Part shown: positions 24,562 through 32,448 of the stretch, in pieces
Position numbering within the stretch: the stretch's first letter is position 1
Layout: the number at the start of each line of letters is the position of its first letter
DNA from: Pseudonocardia sediminis
Lineage (GTDB): Bacteria > Actinomycetota > Actinomycetes > Mycobacteriales > Pseudonocardiaceae
DNA: 64,000 bases
Direction of reading: 5' to 3'
Assembly (NCBI RefSeq): GCF_004217185.1
Contig: NZ_SHKL01000001.1
Coordinates: 2,602,001 to 2,666,000 of the forward strand
Position numbers and translations under genes: made by a program
The notes under the pieces: model-generated
Databases searched by the model: none
What the model saw: the letters and a program-made list of their open reading frames with translations, nothing else
What the model was told of the DNA's origin: nothing

Positions 24562-25505
24562 TGGGTCATGGGCATGGGCATGGGGCGGCGAGTGCGGGGA
24601 GCGGACGGACCCGGGGCCTGACCATCGCACTCGCGCTGACGGCGTCCTACATGGTCGTCCAGGTCGTCGTGGGCCTGACCAGCGGATCGCTGGCGCTGCT
24701 CTCCGATGCCGCACACATGGGGACCGACGTGCTGGGGCTGGGCCTCGCACTGGCGGCGATGCTGCTGGCCCGCCGCCCGGCGGCCTCGCAGCGCACGTTC
24801 GGCAACTATCGCCTCGAGGTCCTCGCGGCGGTCCTCAACGGCATCCTGCTCTTCGCCGCAGCCGCTTACGTCTTCGTCGAGGCGATCCGGCGGATCGCGG
24901 ACCCGGCCGAGGTCTCCGGGGTGCCCGTGCTCATCGCCGCGGTCTTCGGCCTGATCGTCAACATCGTGAGCATGCGCCTGCTGGCCGGTGACGCGCGGGA
25001 GAGCCTCAACGTCAAAGGCGCCTACCTCGAGGTCATGGCCGACATGATCGGCTCGATCGGTGTGATCGTGGCCGCCCTGATCGTGTGGCTGACCGGCTGG
25101 TTCTACGCCGACACGATCATCGCCGCGGCGATCGGGCTGTTCATCCTGCCCCGCACGTACGTGCTGATGCGGCACGCGCTGCGGATCCTGATGGAGGTGG
25201 CACCTCCGGAGGTCGACGTCGACGCGGTCGAACGCGACCTGCGTGCGATCGACGGCGTCGCCGACGTCCACGACCTGCACATCTGGACCATCACCTCCGG
25301 GATGGAGGCCGCGACAGTGCATGTCCTGGTCACCTCCGACGACCGGATCCACCCCGTCCTCGACCAGGTCCGCGCGGCGCTGGCCGGCGTCGGTGTGACC
25401 CGCTCGACCGTGCAGGTCGAACCGGTGGCCCACGGTGAGGACTCCGCGGGTGACGACCCCGCACATCGCGGTGAGCCCGCGCTCGGTCCGGGCGCCTCCG
25501 GGTGA
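24561..25505 (+). CDS. czcD: Cation diffusion facilitator, CzcD/ZitB-like zinc (Cd/Co) exporter
   Basis: This 314-residue six-helix protein starts with a metal-binding GHGHGHG. The site SLALLSDAAHMGTDVLGLGL (HxxxD) lies in helix 2 and LEVMADMIGSIGVIVAAL (DxxxS/D) in helix 5. A C-terminal cytoplasmic domain contains VADVHDLHIWTITSG (metal-binding HDLHIW). This is the CDF family, which exports Zn2+ and often Cd2+ or Co2+ with proton exchange. ATG 24561 has AGGAG 8 nt upstream. An ArsR-type operator immediately precedes it, and the lnt gene overlaps its stop (GTGA). Confidence 0.93.
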   Translation: MGHGHGHGAASAGSGRTRGLTIALALTASYMVVQVVVGLTSGSLALLSDAAHMGTDVLGLGLALAAMLLARRPAASQRTFGNYRLEVLAAVLNGILLFAAAAYVFVEAIRRIADPAEVSGVPVLIAAVFGLIVNIVSMRLLAGDARESLNVKGAYLEVMADMIGSIGVIVAALIVWLTGWFYADTIIAAAIGLFILPRTYVLMRHALRILMEVAPPEVDVDAVERDLRAIDGVADVHDLHIWTITSGMEAATVHVLVTSDDRIHPVLDQVRAALAGVGVTRSTVQVEPVAHGEDSAGDDPAHRGEPALGPGASG

Positions 25506-27049
25506 GATCGACGACGGCCCGCGGCACGGCGGGCACCGCGATCGGCGGACGGGCCGCCACGGCCGCGGCCACGGCCACCGCCGGCGCGGCGGGCGGCGGG
25601 CTGCTGCTGTTCCTCAGCTTCCCGCCGCGGGGATGGTGGTGGCTCGCACCGGTGGCGTTCGTGGTGATCGGGGCCGCCTGGCGCGGCCGCGGGGCCCGGG
25701 CCGGGGCCGGTCTGGGAATGGTCACCGGGGTCGCGTTCTTCGTGCCGTTGCTGTCCTGGACCGGCGAGTTCGTCGGCCCCGTCCCGTGGCTGGCGTTGGC
25801 GACCCTGCAGGCACTCTTCGTCGCGCTCGCCGGCGCCGCGGTCGGGGCGTTGCCGGATCGGTGGTGGTGGCCCGTCGGTGCCGCGGCGGTGTGGGTCGCG
25901 GCGGAGGCACCGCGCGGCCGTGTGCCCTTCGACGGGTTCCCGTGGGGCCGGACGGGCTTCTCCCAGCCCGAGGGCGTGTTCACACCGGTGGCGGCGCTGG
26001 GCGGGGTCGCGCTGCTCGGCTTCGTGGTCGCTCTGACCGGGTTCGCGCTGCCCGGGCTGGCCCGCGCGGTGCTGCGGGCGGACACCCGGCTACCCGCCGC
26101 GGCGGTGCTGCTCGTCCCGATCGTGATCACCGTCGTGGCCCCGGTGGTGGCGGTGACGACGCCGCCCGGCACCGCGAGTGTGGTGGTGGCCGCGGTGCAG
26201 GGCAACGTCCCGCGGGCCGGGCTCGACTTCAACGCCCAGCGCCGTACCGTTCTCGACAACCACGCGCGGCGGACCGAGAAGCTCGCCGCCGACGTCGCCG
26301 CGGGCCGGGTCCCGCGCCCGGACCTGGTGTTGTGGCCGGAGAACTCCGCCGACGTCGACCCGCTGCGCAGTCCCGACGCCCGCGCCGCGGTCGACCGGGC
26401 CGTACGGGCGATCGGGGTACCGGTCCTGGTCGGTGCGGTGCTGAACCCGCCGGACGGGCCACCGACGAACACCATGGTCGCCTGGAGCCCGGAGTCCGGT
26501 CCGGGGGAGATCCACGACAAGCGACGCCTGCAGCCCTTCGGCGAGTACATGCCCTACAAGGACTTCTTCCGGTTGTTCAGCCCGCTCGTCGATCGCTCCA
26601 GCGACTTCGTTCCCGGCAGCGGGGACGGCGTGGTGCCGATGGCGGGCGTCGCCGTCGGGATCGCCACCTGCTATGAGGTGATCTTCGACGACCTGGTCCG
26701 GGACAGCGTCCGCTCCGGCGCGCAGATGCTCGCGGTCCCCAGCAACAACGCCACCTTCGGCCGGACCGGGATGACTTACCAGCAGCTCGCCATCGACCGG
26801 GTCCGGTCGGTGGAGTTCGGCCGCAGCACCGTCGTCCCGACCACCAGCGGGGTCAGCGCGGTGATCCTGCCCGACGGGACGGTCCGGTCCGGCACCGCGA
26901 TGTTCGAGCCCGCCGCGCTTGTCGAGCGGGTGCCGCTGCGCAGTGATCTCACTCCGGCGTTGCGCTACGGAGCGGTGGCGGAGTGGGTGCTGGTCGCGAC
27001 GGCGGTGCTCGCGGTGGCGGGCGCGGTGCTGCGCCGGCAGCGGCGGTGA
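25502..27049 (+). CDS. lnt: Apolipoprotein N-acyltransferase
   Basis: This 515-residue membrane enzyme has N-terminal helices and the block SFPPRGWWWLAPVAF. A nitrilase-type periplasmic domain carries the Glu-Lys-Cys triad: LVLWPENSADV (E), EIHDKRRLQPFGEYMP (K) and VGIATCYEVIFDD (C). Lnt adds the third acyl chain to lipoproteins in the membrane. The GTG start overlaps the czcD stop, so it is expressed with zinc export. It ends 9 bp from the convergent L,D-transpeptidase gene. This island also carries lspA and several lipoproteins, so a dedicated lipoprotein-maturation set is plausible; most actinobacteria have another copy. Confidence 0.92.
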   Translation: MRSTTARGTAGTAIGGRAATAAATATAGAAGGGLLLFLSFPPRGWWWLAPVAFVVIGAAWRGRGARAGAGLGMVTGVAFFVPLLSWTGEFVGPVPWLALATLQALFVALAGAAVGALPDRWWWPVGAAAVWVAAEAPRGRVPFDGFPWGRTGFSQPEGVFTPVAALGGVALLGFVVALTGFALPGLARAVLRADTRLPAAAVLLVPIVITVVAPVVAVTTPPGTASVVVAAVQGNVPRAGLDFNAQRRTVLDNHARRTEKLAADVAAGRVPRPDLVLWPENSADVDPLRSPDARAAVDRAVRAIGVPVLVGAVLNPPDGPPTNTMVAWSPESGPGEIHDKRRLQPFGEYMPYKDFFRLFSPLVDRSSDFVPGSGDGVVPMAGVAVGIATCYEVIFDDLVRDSVRSGAQMLAVPSNNATFGRTGMTYQQLAIDRVRSVEFGRSTVVPTTSGVSAVILPDGTVRSGTAMFEPAALVERVPLRSDLTPALRYGAVAEWVLVATAVLAVAGAVLRRQRR

Positions 27050-27058
27050 ACGTCCCGG

Positions 27059-27616
27059 TCAGCTCGCGGTTCGCGCCCGCTGCTCGGTGGAGGCGTTGAC
27101 GACCTGGACCTTGTCCCCCTCGACCAGGTCGGTGAAGAACGCCTCCGCCTCCGGCAGGTCGAGCTTGACGCAGCCGGCCGAGGCGCGGTCGCGGTCACCG
27201 CCGTGGAAGGCCACGCCACCGTCGGCGAAGAACACCGAGAAGGGCATGGCGGCGGGGTTGCCGTCCGGCCCGGTGAACTCCCCGCTCTTGTGGTCCTTGT
27301 TCTTGCGGTACACCCGGAACGAGTGACCCAGGGGCGTCTCCTGCCCGGCGCCGCCGGAGGCGATCGGGACCGGCCCGCGGACGACCTTCCCGTCCCGGAC
27401 CAGCCAGGCCCGCTGCGACTCCAGGTCCACACACGCCCGCGTCGAGACCGAACAGGGGGTACCCGGGACGACAGCCTCGGCGTGCGCCTGCTGCGCGACC
27501 GTGCTCTGCTCGACGTCGGCCAGTGCTGTTCCCGCGAGACCGATCCCGCCGGCCGCCACCAGGGCGGCTACCGCGACCCGCCTCGACCAGGACCCCCGGG
27601 CCGTCGACTTCCGCAT
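27059..27616 (-). CDS. Secreted L,D-transpeptidase (YkuD) 1
   Basis: This 185-residue protein has a signal peptide (VAVAALVAAGGIGLAGTALA). The compact YkuD domain begins at RACVDLESQRAWLVRDGKVV and contains the catalytic block VAFHGGDRDRASAGCVKLDL (H...SxGC). It cross-links peptidoglycan by 3-3 bonds or attaches proteins to it; the nucleophile is the Cys in SAGC, a copper target. ATG 27616 is preferred over 27643 because GGAAGGTGGAG precedes it. A close paralogue is at 38490-39080. It diverges from an LCVDRS gene, with a palindrome (27651-27671) between them. Confidence 0.9.
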   Translation of the reverse strand: MRKSTARGSWSRRVAVAALVAAGGIGLAGTALADVEQSTVAQQAHAEAVVPGTPCSVSTRACVDLESQRAWLVRDGKVVRGPVPIASGGAGQETPLGHSFRVYRKNKDHKSGEFTGPDGNPAAMPFSVFFADGGVAFHGGDRDRASAGCVKLDLPEAEAFFTDLVEGDKVQVVNASTEQRARTAS

Positions 27617-27650
27617 CCGTACTCCACCTTCCGATTTCGTCACCCCTACC

Positions 27651-27671
27651 GTGTGTAACGAAAGTTCACAC
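27651..27671. promoter_or_regulatory. Near-perfect palindrome between an L,D-transpeptidase and an LCVDRS gene
   Basis: GTGTG-t-AAC and GTT-c-CACAC flank a 3-nt centre, with eight of nine pairs complementary. It lies 34 bp upstream of the transpeptidase ATG on the minus strand and about 220 bp from the divergent LCVDRS start. It could be a repressor site for either gene; no regulator is identified. Confidence 0.45.
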
Positions 27672-27892
27672 GATCCGTAACGTCAGACGTGCGAGGAACG
27701 GGAAGGTTGTCCGGAAGCGGCAACCTGTGCGCGCGGCACGGGCAGGGACGCGCCACACGGGCAGCCGAAGCGGGCGCCGACCGTGGCGGGTGCCCGGGCG
27801 GGTGAGGGCGGGACACGCGCGGCATGATGGGGTCTGCGCCGCGCGCTGAGCGGCGGCGCGTGGCTGCGCGAGCGTCGGGGAGGGCAACGTCG

Positions 27893-28348
27893 GTGAGTCG
27901 GGGGCTCCTGGTCGTCGTCGCGTCCGCTCTGAGCGGGCTCGCCCTGCTGATCGGTCTGTGCGACCGGGGGGCCGGTCACGAGGGCCCGGTGTCCCGCGCG
28001 TCTCTCGGCACCGGCGTCGTCGCTGAGGTCGCGGCGGTCCCGCAGGTCGCCGCGGCCCAGATCTCCGGGACCGAGATCTCCGGTACCGAGGCCGCGCCGG
28101 GCGGGGACGTCGGCGGCCTTCCGCCCGCCCCGGTCTGTCCCGCCTCGCACGACCGGGCAATGGACTCCCTGTCGTCGATGACGGCCCTGCGCGCACCGGA
28201 CACCGACAACGGTGATCCCCGGCTCGCCTCGGCGGACCCGGTGGCCGTGCCCGGTCTGGCTACGTGGCCCAGCGGGTCATCCCGCACTGGGCCACCGGAC
28301 CCGGGTTCGGCGGTCGACCGCGTGTCGCTGTGCGTGGACAGAAGCTGA
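27893..28348 (+). CDS. Small exported protein ending in LCVDRS (family member 3)
   Basis: This 151-residue protein has a short N-terminus and a membrane or signal helix (LLVVVASALSGLALLIGLC). The next segment begins DRGAGHEG, the middle is low-complexity, a metal-type motif APVCPASHDRAMDS lies at about residue 83, and the chain ends VSLCVDRS. GTG 27893 is chosen because GGGGAGGG lies 8 nt upstream; the open frame extends further. CPASH matches CPVSH in two other family members. It precedes tlpA, ccdA and the copD-ctaG fusion with a 195-nt gap, whereas those three overlap each other by 4 nt. Confidence 0.68.
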   Translation: MSRGLLVVVASALSGLALLIGLCDRGAGHEGPVSRASLGTGVVAEVAAVPQVAAAQISGTEISGTEAAPGGDVGGLPPAPVCPASHDRAMDSLSSMTALRAPDTDNGDPRLASADPVAVPGLATWPSGSSRTGPPDPGSAVDRVSLCVDRS

Positions 28349-28502
28349 TCCGCCTGCGCTGACACCGAGGTGGGCCCGCCGGGGTCCGTCGCGGCGCCAG
28401 CCTCTGATGCGTCCTGCCGGAGCGCGCCGTCGCGGCGTGCCGGCTCCTGTCCCGACGTCGACCGCGGTGCTCAGCACGTCCGGCACCGCGTGCGCGCACC
28501 AC

Positions 28503-28522
28503 CGGCCGTCCTTCCACGGCCG
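28503..28522 (+). other. Hairpin next to the tlpA ribosome site
   Basis: CGGCCGT (28503-28509) pairs perfectly with ACGGCCG (28516-28522) around CCTTCC. The stem ends 21 nt before the tlpA ATG and abuts the GAGAGGA ribosome-site region, so it could influence initiation. It lies inside the 195-nt gap after the LCVDRS gene. Confidence 0.35.
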
Positions 28523-28543
28523 TCCGAGAGGACCCGACCTCTG

Positions 28544-29347
28544 ATGATCCGATCCCGCGGCCGGCAACGGGCCACCATCCCGCGATGCCGCACCCTGAGA
28601 ACCTCCCGACCGGGCACCTCGCCGGTCGCAACCGGCGCCGACCGCGGGGGCGGTCCACGTCCCCGGGCCCGTCGCGACGCGGACGGGGCACCGCCCGGGA
28701 CTCGCCGGTGCCGCACGGGCCCCGCCCTGCGTGCCGCCCTGGCGTTGCTCGCGGTCTCGGCTCTGCTCTCGGGGTGCGCCAACTCCACCGACGGCAACGC
28801 CCCGAGCTCGATCAAGGAGTTCACCTTCACCGCGCCCGGTGGTCAGCCGCGGATCTTCTACGACCCGCCCGACTCGCGGGGACAGGTTCGCGGGCTGGCC
28901 GGGCCCGACCTGTTCGACCCGGCGAAGACGATCGGGTTGCAGGACTTCCGGGGCCAGGTCGTCGTGCTCAACATCTGGGGTGCCTGGTGCGGGCCGTGCC
29001 GGGCGGAGATGCCCGACCTGCAGCTGATCCAGGAGCAGATGGCTCCCCGCGGGGTGACGGTGCTGGGCATCGACGTGCGCGACGAGCGGGCCGCGGCCCG
29101 GGACTTCATCACCTCACGCGGGATCACCTACCCGTCGATCTTCGACCAGGCCGGGCGCTCGCTGCTCGCACTCGACGGCTTCCCCCGCAACACCGTCCCG
29201 TCGACCATCGTCCTGGACCGCCGGCACCGGGTCGCCGCGGTCTACCTCACCGCGATCCGCTTCTCCGAACTCATCGCGGTGGTACAACGGGTGGCCGCCG
29301 AACAGGCGCCCACCGGGGCTGCGCCGGCGGGTCAGGGGCCGTCGTGA
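28544..29347 (+). CDS. TlpA/ResA-like thioredoxin lipoprotein
   Basis: This 267-residue protein has a basic, low-complexity N-terminal region, a lipobox (SALLSGCANS) at about residue 81, and a thioredoxin domain. The active site is VVLNIWGAWCGPCRAEMPDL (WCGPC) and the cis-Pro loop is NTVPSTIVLDR. TlpA/ResA proteins keep exported cysteines reduced, for example for cytochrome c or CuA assembly. The long tail before the lipobox is unusual and the true start could be nearer GTG/ATG codons closer to the signal, but none has a better ribosome site. It overlaps ccdA (GTGA), which supplies its electrons. Confidence 0.88.
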   Translation: MIRSRGRQRATIPRCRTLRTSRPGTSPVATGADRGGGPRPRARRDADGAPPGTRRCRTGPALRAALALLAVSALLSGCANSTDGNAPSSIKEFTFTAPGGQPRIFYDPPDSRGQVRGLAGPDLFDPAKTIGLQDFRGQVVVLNIWGAWCGPCRAEMPDLQLIQEQMAPRGVTVLGIDVRDERAAARDFITSRGITYPSIFDQAGRSLLALDGFPRNTVPSTIVLDRRHRVAAVYLTAIRFSELIAVVQRVAAEQAPTGAAPAGQGPS

Positions 29348-30144
29348 ACATCACCGAGATCGCGATGTCGGGGCCGCTGGTCGTGGCGGTGCTGCTCGCC
29401 GTGGCCGCGGGGGTCCTCTCGTTCGCCTCCCCGTGCTCGTTGCCGCTGGTACCCGGCTACCTGGCCTACCTGGCCGGTCTGGCCGGTACCCGGACCGAGG
29501 CGGTCCCCACGTCCGGGGGCGGCGCGGTGGACACGGTCGCGCCGCCGCTCCGGGAACGGTGGCGGCTGGCGGGGGCGGCGGCGCTGTTCGTCGCAGGGTT
29601 CACGGTGGTCTTCACCGCCGGGGTACTGCTGGTGCTGGGGCTGACCGACCTGGTCTTCGCCAACGAGATCCTGCTCCAGCGCATCGGCGGTGTCGTGACG
29701 ATCGTGATGGGCCTGGTGTTCCTCGGCGCGTTCCCCGCCCTGCAGCGCGACACCCGCCGGATCCAGGGCAGGGCCGGGGGCACGCTGTTCGGTGCGCCCG
29801 TGCTCGGCGCGGTGTACGGACTGGGGTGGACCCCGTGCCTGGGCCCGACCCTGGCCGGGGTGATCGCGCTGGCCTCGGGTACCGATGTCGGCCCGGTCGC
29901 GGTGCGGGGTCTGGTACTGGTATTGGCCTACTGCGCCGGGCTCGGGCTGCCCTTCGTCCTGCTCGCACTCGGCGCGGGATGGGCGGTGCGATCGACCGGC
30001 TGGCTGCGCCGCCACATCCGCGGCGTGCAGATCGCCGGCGGGATCTGCCTGATCGTGCTCGGTGTCCTCCTGCTCACCGGGCTGTGGGGCAGCGCGATCG
30101 CCTGGATGCGCGGACCGATCGCCGGCTACACCCTCCCGCTGTGA
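29344..30144 (+). CDS. ccdA: CcdA-type cytochrome c biogenesis / thiol-electron transporter
   Basis: This 266-residue protein has six predicted helices and the two conserved cysteine helices of CcdA/DsbD-beta: GVLSFASPCSLPLVPGYLAY (SPC) and YGLGWTPCLGPTLAGVIA (TPC). It carries reducing equivalents from cytoplasmic thioredoxin to TlpA. Its GTG overlaps the tlpA stop and its stop overlaps the next GTG, giving tight coupling. The loop between helices 1 and 2 is rich in Pro and Gly (VPTSGGGAVDTVAPP). Confidence 0.92.
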   Translation: MNITEIAMSGPLVVAVLLAVAAGVLSFASPCSLPLVPGYLAYLAGLAGTRTEAVPTSGGGAVDTVAPPLRERWRLAGAAALFVAGFTVVFTAGVLLVLGLTDLVFANEILLQRIGGVVTIVMGLVFLGAFPALQRDTRRIQGRAGGTLFGAPVLGAVYGLGWTPCLGPTLAGVIALASGTDVGPVAVRGLVLVLAYCAGLGLPFVLLALGAGWAVRSTGWLRRHIRGVQIAGGICLIVLGVLLLTGLWGSAIAWMRGPIAGYTLPL

Positions 30145-32186
30145 GCACCGTGGTCAAGGCGATGACGCCCCGGGCTCGGGCGTGGTCGATCGTAGGCGCG
30201 GCCGTGCTGGTCGCGACGGCCGTCGGCCTCGTCCTCGATGCGACCACCCCGAGCCTGGCGGTCATGTTCGGGTTCCCCGACCTGGGCACGGTCGTCGACG
30301 CCGGTCTGCCCGCCGCCCGCACCGTCGCGGTCATCGCCGCGTCGGCTGTGGTGGGCAACCTGCTGCTCGCCGCGGTGCTGGTCCCCGGCGAGGCCCGCGG
30401 TCCGGTCAGCGGGATCGGCTACGGCGGGCTGCTGGCGGCCCGCCCGTGGTCGCTGCTGCTGGCCGCGGCCTCGTTGGTGGTGGCGATGCTCGTCGCCGCC
30501 GAGAACGTCGGGCTCGGCGTCGGGCAGCTCGTGGCCCGCCCCGACATCCTGGCTAGCGCGGTCGCCGCCGTGGAACCGGCGACCGGCTGGTTCCTGCTGG
30601 CGTGCGCCGCGGTCGTCGTCGCCGCCGCGTCCGGGCTGATCCTGTCCTGGCGGGGTTCGGTGGCGCTGTTGTTGGTGATGCTGGCCGGGGTCGTCGCTCC
30701 GCCGATGACCGCAGCCGGGGTCTCGGAGGAGGCGCATGACTGGTCCGGGGATGCGCTGACCCTGCACACGGTGGCCGCGGTGCTCTGGCTCGGGAGCACG
30801 ATCGCCGTCGTGACCCGCCTCCCGTCCGCGCCCGCGATCGCGGCGGTCGTGCTGCGCCGCCACCGGCGCATCGCCTCCGGCTCGCTGGTGGTGCTGGTGC
30901 TCTCCGCGGTCGCGCCGACGCTGTTGTCGGTGCGGCCGGGGGACCTGCTCGGTTCCGGGTTCGGCCTGATCGTCGTCGCCTCCCTGATCCTGTCCGCGGC
31001 GCTGGGGGGCGTGCTCACGCGGACCCGGCCGCGCCGTAGCGCCGCAGCGCCGCGGATCCACCGGGGGTGGTGGATCGCCACGGAGCTGGTGTTGCTGGTG
31101 GGCGCGGCGGTCCTGGGTACGGTCCTCTCGCGCTTGATCGCCCCGCTCGAGGACGGGGCTGACGCGAGCCGGTTGGTGTATCTGCTCGGCTACGAGCTGC
31201 CCGGGCCCGCACAGGGCCTGGAGCTGTTGCTGCGGTGGCGGATCGACCTGCTCTACGCGCCGCTGGCGGCACTCGCCGCCGCGGGGTACCTGCTCGCGGT
31301 GCGACGGCTGCGCCGGGCCGGGCAGGGGTGGCCGCTGCGGCGCACCGTGTGCTGGCTCGCCGGATGCGCGGTGGTGCTCATCGCGACGTCGTCGGGTATC
31401 GGCACCTACGCCACCGCGGTGTTCAGCGTCCACATGACCGCGCACATGCTGCTCGGGGCGGTCGCGCCGCTGCTGCTGGTCTGCGGGCACGGGGTGACGC
31501 TGGCGCTGCGGGTGTGCCGGCCGGGTGTGCGGGCACGGTTGGTGAGCTTGCGCGACGCGCCGCCGCTGCGCCTCGCGGCGCAGCCGGTCGCGGTGTGGGT
31601 GATCACCGCGGTCTCGGTGTTCGGGCTCTACGCCACCGGGCTGTTCGACACGATCGTGGTCGAGCACTGGTCGCACCCGCTGATGGACGCCGTTGCGCTC
31701 GGGGCGGGCCTGCTGCTGTTCTGGGTCCTGCTCGGGCACTCCCCGCCCGGCCCGCCGCTGCCCCCGCTTGCCGGCATCGCCACGGTGTTCGCCGTGATGG
31801 CGGTGCATGCCGGCTTCGCGGTCTGGATGCTGTCCCGTTCGACCCCGGTGGGGGAGCGGTTCTACGCGGCACTGGCGTTGCTGTTCGTCCCCGATCTTCT
31901 CGCCGACCAGCGGGCCGGTGCGATCGCGGCGTGGGTGATCGGCGAGGCGGCGGTGCTGGCCGCGGTGGTGGTGCTGATCCGGCGCTGGACCCGGCACGGC
32001 GAGCAGAGCCCCGACGCTGGTGACTACGCCCGGCTCGCAGCACCGGAACGGTCGGGACTGACCGTGCGCTCGGCAGACTGGCCCGCCCGACGCCTCGACG
32101 GCGCCGACCGGGGTGCGGTCGCCTCGGACATTGCGGGGTCACCACCCCCACCCGGGGCGGGAGACGCACCGCGGTCGAACCGGTGA
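30141..32186 (+). CDS. CopD copper-resistance protein fused to a CtaG-type cytochrome oxidase assembly domain
   Basis: This 681-residue membrane protein has two modules. Residues about 1-300 are CopD-like, with AVAAVEPATGWFL and DALTLHTVAAVLWLGSTIAV (the H.....W.G helix). Residues about 340-610 are a caa3-CtaG domain: LLYAPLAALAAAGYLLAV, FSVHMTAHMLLGAVAPLLLV (HMTxHMLL), HPLMDAV and YAALALLFVPDLLADQRAGA. The CopD-CtaG fusion is known from actinobacteria and links copper uptake to oxidase assembly. GTG 30141 overlaps the ccdA stop. A soluble, unstructured tail closes the protein. Confidence 0.9.
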   Translation: MSTVVKAMTPRARAWSIVGAAVLVATAVGLVLDATTPSLAVMFGFPDLGTVVDAGLPAARTVAVIAASAVVGNLLLAAVLVPGEARGPVSGIGYGGLLAARPWSLLLAAASLVVAMLVAAENVGLGVGQLVARPDILASAVAAVEPATGWFLLACAAVVVAAASGLILSWRGSVALLLVMLAGVVAPPMTAAGVSEEAHDWSGDALTLHTVAAVLWLGSTIAVVTRLPSAPAIAAVVLRRHRRIASGSLVVLVLSAVAPTLLSVRPGDLLGSGFGLIVVASLILSAALGGVLTRTRPRRSAAAPRIHRGWWIATELVLLVGAAVLGTVLSRLIAPLEDGADASRLVYLLGYELPGPAQGLELLLRWRIDLLYAPLAALAAAGYLLAVRRLRRAGQGWPLRRTVCWLAGCAVVLIATSSGIGTYATAVFSVHMTAHMLLGAVAPLLLVCGHGVTLALRVCRPGVRARLVSLRDAPPLRLAAQPVAVWVITAVSVFGLYATGLFDTIVVEHWSHPLMDAVALGAGLLLFWVLLGHSPPGPPLPPLAGIATVFAVMAVHAGFAVWMLSRSTPVGERFYAALALLFVPDLLADQRAGAIAAWVIGEAAVLAAVVVLIRRWTRHGEQSPDAGDYARLAAPERSGLTVRSADWPARRLDGADRGAVASDIAGSPPPPGAGDAPRSNR

Positions 32187-32448
32187 ACGGCTCGGGGTGG
32201 TCCGGGGACGGGGTGGACCGAGGCCTGCCGGGAGGCGGGTCGGTCACCTGCCCGTGGGAGACCCCTCGGGCGAGGACCCCACCGGCCCGCCACTGCGGCG
32301 GCGCGCCAGCACTGCGGGACCATCGGAAGCGGACGGGCTGGCCGGGGCCGCCGGCAGGTCCGTCGTGGGGGTGAGGCGGCGCGTGGCGCCGCCGGTAGGC
32401 AGGTTCTGTTTCCGCCGCTTCATTCTCTATGACCGATACGATCGAAAT

